The notes beneath the pieces were generated by a model. That model made no database searches. It was not told the DNA's origin and saw only the letters and a list, made by a program, of their open reading frames with translations. The translations under genes and the position numbers were made by a program. A stretch of 64,000 nucleotides of DNA from NCBI GenBank assembly GCA_034667525.1, contig JAXDJO010000015.1, forward strand, positions 62,001-126,000, in the 5' to 3' direction. Position 1 is the first letter of the stretch. Each line of letters opens with the position of its first letter. Positions 17,867 through 24,992 of the stretch are shown in pieces. This DNA comes from DATAPE01 sp034667525. Lineage in GTDB: Bacteria; Actinomycetota; CADDZG01; WHSQ01.

Positions 17867-19870
17867 GCCGACCTCTCGGAGCTCCCGGCGCAGATCGGCT
17901 ATCTCGTCTCGGATGCGGGCCGCATACTCGAAGCGGAGGTCTTCTGCGGCCTGGTGCATCTCCTCTTCTAACTGAAGCAGCAAACGGCGCAGCTCGTCGG
18001 GGGTGCCACCGACCGGCTCCCGCCGGCGGCTCTTGGATCTGTTGGGCACGACCGAGCCCTCCCGCTTGCGTCCAAAGCCCTCGATCAGGATGTCGTTGAC
18101 GGCCTTACGGATGGACTGGGGGTCGATCCCATGCGTCTCGTTGTATTCCAGCTGGATCTTGCGGCGCCGCTGAGTTTCGTCGATAGCGCGACGCATGGAG
18201 TCCGTGACCTCGTCCGCGTACATGATCACCTGGCCCTCGACATGACGCGCGGCTCGGCCGATCGTTTGGATCAGTGAGGTTTGCGAGCGTAGGTATCCCT
18301 CTTTATCGGCATCCAGGATGGCCACCAGGGAGACCTCGGGCAGGTCGAGACCTTCCCGCAAGAGGTTGATGCCCACCAGGACGTCGAACTCCCCCAGGCG
18401 AAGGTCGCGCAGGATCTCGATCCTCTGGACGGTGTCGATGTCTGCGTGCAGATAGCGAACCCGGATGCCGGACTCCAGCAGATAATCGGTGAGGTCCTCC
18501 GCCATCTTCTTGGTGAGCGTCGTGACCAGGACGCGCTGATCATTGTCGGTTCGGTTACGGATCTCCGCGATCAGATCGTCGATCTGCCCTTTCGTGGGCC
18601 GGATGATGACCTCCGGGTCTATCAATCCCGTAGGCCGTACCAGTTGTTCGACGAGAGGAGGCTTGGTAACCCGGAGCTCGAAGGGGCCCGGGGTGGCGCT
18701 CATGAACACCAGCTGCTTTACGGAAGCCATGAACTCATCGAATTTGAACGGACGATTGTCCATCGCGCTTGGAAGCCGGAAGCCATGCTCGACCAGCACG
18801 CGCTTTCGGCTCATGTCACCCTCGTACATCGCGTGCAGTTGCGGAACGGCGACGTGAGACTCGTCAATCACAACCAAGAAGTCATCAGGGAAATAGTCGA
18901 TCAGCGTGTTCGGTTTGGATCCCGGCTCCCGGCCCTCGATGTGGCGAGCGTAATTCTCGATACCCGAGCAGAATCCGACCTCTCGCATCATCTCGAGGTC
19001 GTACTGCGTTCGCATCCGAAGCCGTTGGGCTTCCAGAAGCTTTCGCTCACCTTCCAATACCTTTAGCCGATCCGCCAATTCGAGCTCTATCTGACGGATA
19101 GCGCGTTGCATGCGCTCGCGCGAGGCGACGTAATGAGAGGCGGGATAGATCTCGACGTGCCCGAGATCGCGCGTGATCTCCCCGGTCAATGGATCGAGCT
19201 CGATAATGCGGTCCACCTCGTCCCCAAACAGCTCGATACGTATCGCCAGCTCTTCGTAGGCCGGAAAGACTTCGATCGTGTCCCCGCGAACCCTGAACTT
19301 TCCCCGGATGAAGTTGACGTCGTTGCGTTCGTACTGGATGTCGACGAGCTTCTGCAGGATGAAGTCACGGTCGGCCGCTCCACCTCGCGCCAGACTCACG
19401 GTCTGGTTGAGGTATTCCTCCGGCGAGCCCAGGCCGAAGATGCAAGACACGCTCGCTACGATCAAGACGTCCTCTCGCTGCAGCAGCGCGCTGGTCGCCG
19501 AGTGGCGGAGCCGCTCGATCTCGTCGTTGATCGAAGAGTCCTTCTCGATGTACGTGTCGGTGGAAGGGACGTACGCCTCAGGCTGGTAGTAGTCGTAATA
19601 GGAGACGAAGTACTCCACCGCGTTGTTGGGGAAGAACTGCTTGAATTCATTACACAGCTGCGCCCCCAGGGACTTGTTCGGCGCAATGACGAGAGTCGGC
19701 TTCTGTATCTGTTCTAGCGCCCACGCGATCGTGGCGGTCTTCCCGGTACCGGTGGCGCCCAGCAGCGTTGTGTAGCGATCACCCCTCAGCACGCGCTCCG
19801 CGAGGCCCTGGATCGCCAGGGGCTGGTCTCCGGCCGGAGCGAAATCGGCTTCCACTTTGAAGGGGGGCAT
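17864..19870 (-). CDS. uvrB: UvrABC excision nuclease subunit B
   Basis: Full-length UvrB (668 residues), the helicase-like subunit that verifies damage and recruits UvrC. Helicase motif I is GATGTGKTATIAW near residue 40, the beta-hairpin is YYDYYQPEAYVPSTDTYIEKD, motif II is VVIDESH, and motifs V and VI are seen as GINLLREGLDLPEVSLVAILDADKEG and QTIGRAARH. The C-terminal UVR domain (LLQLEEEMHQAAEDLRFEYA) that binds UvrC is intact. ATG 19870 is 9 bases from a TACAAT box, so the leader is absent or very short. The stop codon is the first base of repeat copy A. Confidence 0.98.
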   Translation of the reverse strand: MPPFKVEADFAPAGDQPLAIQGLAERVLRGDRYTTLLGATGTGKTATIAWALEQIQKPTLVIAPNKSLGAQLCNEFKQFFPNNAVEYFVSYYDYYQPEAYVPSTDTYIEKDSSINDEIERLRHSATSALLQREDVLIVASVSCIFGLGSPEEYLNQTVSLARGGAADRDFILQKLVDIQYERNDVNFIRGKFRVRGDTIEVFPAYEELAIRIELFGDEVDRIIELDPLTGEITRDLGHVEIYPASHYVASRERMQRAIRQIELELADRLKVLEGERKLLEAQRLRMRTQYDLEMMREVGFCSGIENYARHIEGREPGSKPNTLIDYFPDDFLVVIDESHVAVPQLHAMYEGDMSRKRVLVEHGFRLPSAMDNRPFKFDEFMASVKQLVFMSATPGPFELRVTKPPLVEQLVRPTGLIDPEVIIRPTKGQIDDLIAEIRNRTDNDQRVLVTTLTKKMAEDLTDYLLESGIRVRYLHADIDTVQRIEILRDLRLGEFDVLVGINLLREGLDLPEVSLVAILDADKEGYLRSQTSLIQTIGRAARHVEGQVIMYADEVTDSMRRAIDETQRRRKIQLEYNETHGIDPQSIRKAVNDILIEGFGRKREGSVVPNRSKSRRREPVGGTPDELRRLLLQLEEEMHQAAEDLRFEYAARIRDEIADLRRELREVG

Positions 19871-19879
19871 GGTTACGCG

Positions 19880-19885
19880 ATTGTA
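19880..19885 (-). promoter_or_regulatory. -10 box TACAAT for uvrB
   Basis: Nine bases before ATG 19870, with no ribosome-binding site between. Predicted leaderless or nearly so. No actinobacterial SOS box was found beside it. Confidence 0.45.
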
Positions 19886-19919
19886 ATTACGAAGAGCGGG
19901 GCCGGGCTCCCGGGGAGCT

Positions 19920-20621
19920 TCACAGGGTCCGGAGGAGGGCCGGCAGCTCCCGCAGGGTCGAGATCCGTGGGAAGGAAGAGTCAGGAAAGCTCTCCGAACG
20001 GTCGATCATCACGGGCTTCATCCCCACCGCCGCGGCAGGCTCCAGATCGTTGGCGATGGAGTCTCCGACGTGGACGCACTCCTGAGAATCGACCCCCGCC
20101 CGGGCGATGGCGATCTCGTAGATAGCCGGATCCGGCTTCTCGATCCCCTCGATCCCCGAGATGACCGTGACATCGAAGATCTCTCCCGCCTTCTCCTCGA
20201 TCAGCACTTCTTCCAGCCAGCGTTCGAAATTCGAGATGAGCCCCAGCCGGTAACCAGCCTGCCGGAGCTCTTCGAACGAACCCAACACATCGGGGAACAG
20301 CTTGTAAGAGGCTTTATCGGAGAACGTGACGAGCAGATCCTCTCGCAGATCATCGTCGGAGATCCCCAGCGCTCTTAGGAAGCGGCCGTATAGGTGTCGC
20401 CAGAAGATCTGAGAAGCCTCTGGGGAAGTGGTGGGATTCGTCACACCGCTTTCCCGCGCCATCTCGGCGACGTTCGGCCCGAACCGTTGGAACAACGGTT
20501 GCACGTCGGCGGGATCCACCTCGTGGCCATGGGCGCGGCAGATGCGTGCGAATGCTTCCGCGAAGGTCGGATACGGCTCGAGGATCGTCCCTCCCGCATC
20601 GAAGAAGATCATCTTGATCAT
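19920..20621 (-). CDS. HAD-family hydrolase (HDHD3/haloacid-dehalogenase type)
   Basis: A 233-residue cytosolic HAD-superfamily protein with a helical cap. Motif I is FFDAGGTILEP (nucleophile D8), motif II is LISNFE, motif III is the Lys in EGIEKPDPAIY, and motif IV is HVGDSIANDLEPA. The second Asp of the usual DxD motif is a Gly, so the classic general acid of phosphatases is absent, as in some HDHD3-like members. The ATG overlaps the coaE stop (ATGA), so it is translationally coupled to coaE. The substrate is unknown. Confidence 0.88.
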   Translation of the reverse strand: MIKMIFFDAGGTILEPYPTFAEAFARICRAHGHEVDPADVQPLFQRFGPNVAEMARESGVTNPTTSPEASQIFWRHLYGRFLRALGISDDDLREDLLVTFSDKASYKLFPDVLGSFEELRQAGYRLGLISNFERWLEEVLIEEKAGEIFDVTVISGIEGIEKPDPAIYEIAIARAGVDSQECVHVGDSIANDLEPAAAVGMKPVMIDRSESFPDSSFPRISTLRELPALLRTL

Positions 20622-21226
20622 TCAGCCTCGCTAAGGCCGGTCAACTGGGCCCACACGCGTTCGGTTTCGGCCGCAAGCTGCTCGCGACTGCCGTTGTTGG
20701 CGATCACGATGTCTGCTCTCGCGACGAGATCGGCTTCGGAAGCTTGAGCCGCCATCCGGGCCCGGACGTCCGAGCGGCTCATGCCGCGTTGGGAGACGAG
20801 TCTGCTCTCCCTGGTCTGCTGGCTCGCGGTCACAACCACGACAAGATCCAGATCCCGATCCAAGCCCGTTTCGATCAGGAGGGCAGCATCCAACACCACT
20901 ATCTCCTGCGTGGAACGCAACAGGTCGAGAGCGTCGGCGATCCCCCGCATCACCACCGGATGAACTATGGCGTTCAGAGCGATCCGCCGACTGGGGTCCG
21001 CGAAAACGATGTCGGCCAGCCTCTTGCGGTCGATCTCCATGGAGCCCGCAGCCAGGATCTCGTCTCCGAACTGTTCGACCACGGAGCTCCAAGCCTCTTC
21101 CCCAGGCCGCAGAGCGTCACGAGCAAGGACATCGGCGTCCACGATCTGCGCGCCGCGTTCCGCCAGGAGTGCCGCAACGGTTGATTTTCCGGCTCCGATT
21201 CCGCCGGTGAGGCCGACCAGCAGCAC
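20618..21226 (-). CDS. coaE: Dephospho-CoA kinase
   Basis: CoaE (202 residues) phosphorylates dephospho-CoA at the 3' hydroxyl, the last step of coenzyme A synthesis. The P-loop is VGLTGGIGAGKSTVAALL at the N-terminus, DADVLARDAL follows as the substrate-binding Asp, then NAIVHPVV and the lid region around LDAALLIETGLD. GTG 21226 has GAAGG nine bases before it and lies 14 bases after the rpsA stop. The order rpsA-coaE is common in Actinomycetota, and the end overlaps the HAD gene. Confidence 0.95.
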   Translation of the reverse strand: MLLVGLTGGIGAGKSTVAALLAERGAQIVDADVLARDALRPGEEAWSSVVEQFGDEILAAGSMEIDRKRLADIVFADPSRRIALNAIVHPVVMRGIADALDLLRSTQEIVVLDAALLIETGLDRDLDLVVVVTASQQTRESRLVSQRGMSRSDVRARMAAQASEADLVARADIVIANNGSREQLAAETERVWAQLTGLSEAE

Positions 21227-21240
21227 GGGCTAGAACCTTC

Positions 21241-22854
21241 TTAGGACTGGCCGCGCTCGCGTTTTAGGTCCTGGACGATCGCTTCGATCGACTGATCCGC
21301 CCGCGGCGTATCCGTTTCCGCCGGCTGTTCGTCTTCACTCGGTTCTCCGGCCGCCAGTGCCCCCTTGCCTTCAGAGAGATCTGCCGCCGGCTCCTCGGTG
21401 ATGATCTCCTCGAGCTCCGGCCCCGGGGCCGTTCCCATGTCGGACGTGGGTTCGGGGGCTTCGGGGGCGGTTTCTTCAACCGCTTCCGGCGACTCAGCGG
21501 TCGACGCTTCGTCTGACGACTCGCTCTCTTCAGGGCTCTCCTCGGGATCGAGATCGATATCGGTGTGGGCGGGGGCCGCCTCGCGCACCCCGCGCTCGAC
21601 GTCGGGGATAGCGCTGTTCTCATCGTCGGGCGCGAGCGCTTGCTTCCGCGAGAGGCTGATCCTGCGCCGTTCGAGATCGATATCGATGATCTTGATCGGC
21701 ACCTGATCGTGAACGCTTACCTCGTCTTCAGCGCGCTCCACGTGGTGGTCGGCAAGCTCCGAGATGTGAACGAGACCTTCGATCGCGTCGTCGACCTCGA
21801 CGAAGGCGCCGAATGGGACCAGCTTGGTCACCCGGCCCTGGATCACGTCACCAACAGAATGCTGACGCGCGAACTGGCGCCAGGGATCTTCCTGTGTGGC
21901 CTTGAGTGACAAGGAGACCCGCTCCCGTTCAAGGTCGACGTCGAGTACCTCGATCTCCACCTCTTGACCGACTTCGACTACCTCGCTGGGATGATCGACG
22001 TGCTTCCATGAGAGCTCCGAGACGTGGACCAGGCCATCGACACCTCCAAGGTCCACGAACGCACCGAAGTTCACGATCGAAGACACCACGCCCTTCCGGC
22101 GTTCGCCCTTCTGCAGCGAGTCGAGGAACTCGTGACGTTGCTCGGCTTGCGACTCCTCGAGGAACTTCCGGCGCGACAGAACGACGTTGTTGCGGTTCTT
22201 ATCCAGCTCGATGATTCGGCATTCGAGCTCCTTGCCGACGTAGGGCTGCAGATCGCGCACCCGGCGCATCTCGACGAGGGAGGCCGGCAGAAAACCGCGC
22301 AACCCGATGTCGAGGATGAGACCGCCTTTGACGACTTCGATCACAGGGCCGATGACGGTTTCGTCTTTCTTCTTCTTCTCCTCGATGTTGCCCCAGGCTC
22401 GCTCGTACTGAGCCCGCTTCTTCGAAAGGATCAAGCGGCCGTCGGCATCCTCTTTCTGCATAACGAGGGCTTCGAGCTCTTCGCCTATCGAGACGACGTC
22501 CGAGGGATCGACATCGTTGCGGATGGACAGCTCTCGCAGCGGGATGACGCCCTCAGATTTGTAGCCGATGTCGAGAAGAACCTCGTCCTTCTCGATCTTG
22601 ACCACGCTGCCCTGAACCAGATCCCCTTCTTCGAAAGGCTTGATCGTTGCCTCGATCGCAGCCATCAGCTCTTCCTGTGACTCGCCGACATCGTTCTCGA
22701 CGATGGTTCCCCCGGCATAAGTGCCGCCTGAGGTGGAGGGGGCCGTTCGGGTGATCAAACCGCCATGGCCATCGGGAAGAGTCTCTTCCGCACCGGCGCC
22801 GTTACCGGTAGGCGATATCGAGGCTTCTACAGCCTCGGCTTGCTCTTGCACCAT
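21241..22854 (-). CDS. rpsA: 30S ribosomal protein S1
   Basis: RpsA (537 residues) binds mRNA leaders on the small ribosomal subunit. Four S1 RNA-binding repeats run from about residue 75 to 405, marked by GDLVQGSVVKIEKDEVLLDIG, a second degenerate one (IEVVKGGLILDIGLRGFLPAS), GVVSSIVNFGAFVDLGGVDGLVHVSELSW and GRVTKLVPFGAFVEVDDAIEGLVHISEL. The first 70 residues and the acidic Pro/Glu/Ser-rich tail after about 420 are disordered. ATG 22854 is 13 bases from AGGAGG, longer than usual, in a structured leader (see 22886-22901). Confidence 0.97.
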   Translation of the reverse strand: MVQEQAEAVEASISPTGNGAGAEETLPDGHGGLITRTAPSTSGGTYAGGTIVENDVGESQEELMAAIEATIKPFEEGDLVQGSVVKIEKDEVLLDIGYKSEGVIPLRELSIRNDVDPSDVVSIGEELEALVMQKEDADGRLILSKKRAQYERAWGNIEEKKKKDETVIGPVIEVVKGGLILDIGLRGFLPASLVEMRRVRDLQPYVGKELECRIIELDKNRNNVVLSRRKFLEESQAEQRHEFLDSLQKGERRKGVVSSIVNFGAFVDLGGVDGLVHVSELSWKHVDHPSEVVEVGQEVEIEVLDVDLERERVSLSLKATQEDPWRQFARQHSVGDVIQGRVTKLVPFGAFVEVDDAIEGLVHISELADHHVERAEDEVSVHDQVPIKIIDIDLERRRISLSRKQALAPDDENSAIPDVERGVREAAPAHTDIDLDPEESPEESESSDEASTAESPEAVEETAPEAPEPTSDMGTAPGPELEEIITEEPAADLSEGKGALAAGEPSEDEQPAETDTPRADQSIEAIVQDLKRERGQS

Positions 22855-22885
22855 GTGCGTCCGGGTTCCTCCTAGCAGAAATGAA

Positions 22886-22901
22886 CCCCCTACCTAGGGG
22901 G
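22886..22901 (-). other. Hairpin at the very start of the rpsA leader
   Basis: A 6-bp stem CCCCCT/AGGGGG with a 4-base loop. From the promoter at 22909-22937 the transcript should begin at about 22902, so this stem would form its 5' end, before AGGAGG (22868-22873). Confidence 0.5.
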
Positions 22902-22908
22902 CCGAATG

Positions 22909-22937
22909 AGTATAAGTGCGGGCGGTGCAGGCCTCAA
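22909..22937 (-). promoter_or_regulatory. rpsA promoter TTGAGG-17-TATACT
   Basis: The -35 TTGAGG (22932-22937) and -10 TATACT (22909-22914) are separated by 17 bases, a near-consensus housekeeping promoter. It lies between the rpsA start and repeat copy B. Confidence 0.65.
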
Positions 22938-22980
22938 GCCTGCCGCTCGCCGGCGCAAGCCGGAGTCGACCGTCTGGAGC

Positions 22981-23034
22981 GCGGTTTTGGGGTTGAGCAG
23001 CCACGCCCTGCGTGGCGGAGCTCGCAAAGAATCA
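22981..23034 (-). repeat. Stop-codon repeat, copy B (3' end of the kinase gene)
   Basis: On the minus strand it begins at the kinase stop codon with TGATTCTTTGCGAGCTCC and contains the perfect hairpin GCCACGC-AGG-GCGTGGC, then TGCTCAACCCCAAAAC. Here it sits between codirectional genes, unlike copies A and C. Confidence 0.85.
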
Positions 23035-24843
23035 GGAGGGGGGGATGAAGGACTGTTTGAAGGCTTTGAAGATGCTCTGGGACGAGGCCCAGTCCGAATC
23101 GTGGGTCTGGAAGTTCAGAGCAAAACCGTAGGTGCCGTTGACCAAGGCCAGATCGACCGCGTGCAGGAGGGTGCCTCCGGACGAGTAGGTGTACTCCCAC
23201 GCCGACGCCTTCCACCCCTTGAAACTGAAGTTGGGCGAGATGCCGATCGTTCGGTAATTCGGATAACGGGCCCCGAACGACTTCGAGTACTCCCTCCAGC
23301 GGGCGGCGGGATCCGGGCCGGGGGTGGTAGTCCATGCGACCCGCAGGTAGCGGCCGCCGGAGGGATCGTCGAAGTCGAGGTCGTGGCTATCACGGTTCTG
23401 CGGCTGCCAGCCCGGTGGGTAGGCGATCGACCAACCCACCCCTGTGTTGTTGTAGGGGATCCATCCCTCGGTGGCTCCGATGGCGCCCACGGAAGAGGCG
23501 GCACCTGTTGTGGATCCGCCGCTCGCCGTTGTCGATCCGCCGGTGGCTCCAGGTGACGACGCGGCCGCGGGTGCAGACGCACCCGGTGATGCAATGCCGG
23601 CGGCCGAGGATCCTTGGGAGTGCGATCGCTTGTTGTGGTGAGCTGAGCGACCCGTTACCGCGTTGTTCTGCCTGTTCGTCTGCGACCCGTTCGACAGATG
23701 AGAGAGAAAGAAGATCGCTGCGGCCGCGAGGACCGCGACCAAAGCCACCCCCAGGACCCGGGCGACCATCGAGCCGGAGCGATCGTCCTGGCCCCAGCCC
23801 ATGGCCATCTCCGCATGGACCTTCTGAGGCACTCCGGCTGGCGGCGCGCCGGCCCCCCCGACGTTTGCCTCCCCCGCTGCAGCGGCAGCAACCGCCGTGC
23901 CCGGGCTGCGGCGTTGGGGATCCTGGCTCGCCCTCACCCTCGGATCGGCTTCGGTCTCCCACTCCGACAGGGGCGCTGCGATCGGCGGACCCGCTCTGCG
24001 GCCGGTCCGCACCGGCTCGTCAAAGACGAGGGGCTCCAACAGGGTTTTGACCTGTGAGGCGCTGGGGCGTGAGACCGGATCCTTGGCGAGCAGCGCGCGG
24101 ATCACCGGCGTGAGCGCGCCGGCGCGGCGCGGCCTCCGCGGAGGATCGACCATGACGGACGTAAGGGTGGCCATCGTTTGGCCCTTGTCGAATGGAAGCT
24201 CCCCCTCCACCGCGTAGTACATCGTCGCTCCCAGACCCCACATGTCGGTGGCGGGGGTGATCTCTGCACCTTGAGCCTGTTCGGGCGCCATGAACGAAGG
24301 CGAGCCCAAGATCAGGCCCGAGGCCGTGATCTTCGGATCGTCCTTGATCCAGGCGATACCGAAGTCGGCGAGCTTGACCGCTCCATCGCTGAGAACCATC
24401 ACGTTGCCCGGTTTCACGTCGCGATGGATGATCCCGTGGTCGTGGGCGACCTCCAGAACCTCGACCATCTGACGAGCGATCTTTGCCACCTTGTTCACCG
24501 ACAGGGGGCCATCCCTTTGGACGAGCTCGGTGATGCTGCAGGCGTCGATCAGCTCCATCACGATGTACCCGCGGGTGTCATCCCGGATGACGTCGTAAAC
24601 GGTTACGACGGAGGAATGCGGAAGCCCCGCAGCCGCCCGGGCCTCACGCAGAACGCGCGCTTGCATCGAGGCGCGGTCCAATTCGGATATCGATCCCGGG
24701 AAAACGACCTCCTTCACTGCGACATCGCGTCGCAGAAGCTCGTCTCTTGCTCGCCACACCTGGCCCACGCCACCCCTGCCGAGTTCCTCGATCAAGCTGT
24801 AGCGGCCCGCGATGGAGCGAACGGGGGTCTCCTTGACACTCAT
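23032..24843 (-). CDS. Membrane Ser/Thr protein kinase with extracellular PsbP/DUF1795-like domain
   Basis: A PknB-like Hanks kinase (603 residues from ATG 24843; the frame is open further upstream). The kinase domain has ELGRGGVGQVW, VAVKEVV (Lys44), HRDVKPGN, the metal-binding DFG and the MAPEQ anchor, ending near residue 270. A juxtamembrane region with Pro and charged residues leads to one helix, VLGVALVAVLAAAAIFFL. Outside lies a Ser/Ala/Gly linker and a domain of about 140 residues (GWSIAYPPGWQPQN to FKAFKQSFIPPS) resembling lipoprotein LpqN/PsbP-type folds, not PASTA repeats. It probably senses an envelope ligand. The stop codon opens repeat copy B. Confidence 0.92.
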   Translation of the reverse strand: MSVKETPVRSIAGRYSLIEELGRGGVGQVWRARDELLRRDVAVKEVVFPGSISELDRASMQARVLREARAAAGLPHSSVVTVYDVIRDDTRGYIVMELIDACSITELVQRDGPLSVNKVAKIARQMVEVLEVAHDHGIIHRDVKPGNVMVLSDGAVKLADFGIAWIKDDPKITASGLILGSPSFMAPEQAQGAEITPATDMWGLGATMYYAVEGELPFDKGQTMATLTSVMVDPPRRPRRAGALTPVIRALLAKDPVSRPSASQVKTLLEPLVFDEPVRTGRRAGPPIAAPLSEWETEADPRVRASQDPQRRSPGTAVAAAAAGEANVGGAGAPPAGVPQKVHAEMAMGWGQDDRSGSMVARVLGVALVAVLAAAAIFFLSHLSNGSQTNRQNNAVTGRSAHHNKRSHSQGSSAAGIASPGASAPAAASSPGATGGSTTASGGSTTGAASSVGAIGATEGWIPYNNTGVGWSIAYPPGWQPQNRDSHDLDFDDPSGGRYLRVAWTTTPGPDPAARWREYSKSFGARYPNYRTIGISPNFSFKGWKASAWEYTYSSGGTLLHAVDLALVNGTYGFALNFQTHDSDWASSQSIFKAFKQSFIPPS

Positions 24844-24992
24844 GACGTGTGTGTTACCCACGAACTCGAAGTTCTCCCCTGCCACAAGGAAACCGGGCCG
24901 TTCCGCCCCAGCTGCGGGGACCCCTGTGATGTCCCGGCACCTACGGCGTCCCTCCCCCTCCTGCACGGGTCATCTCAGGGTCCGGCGGCGAC

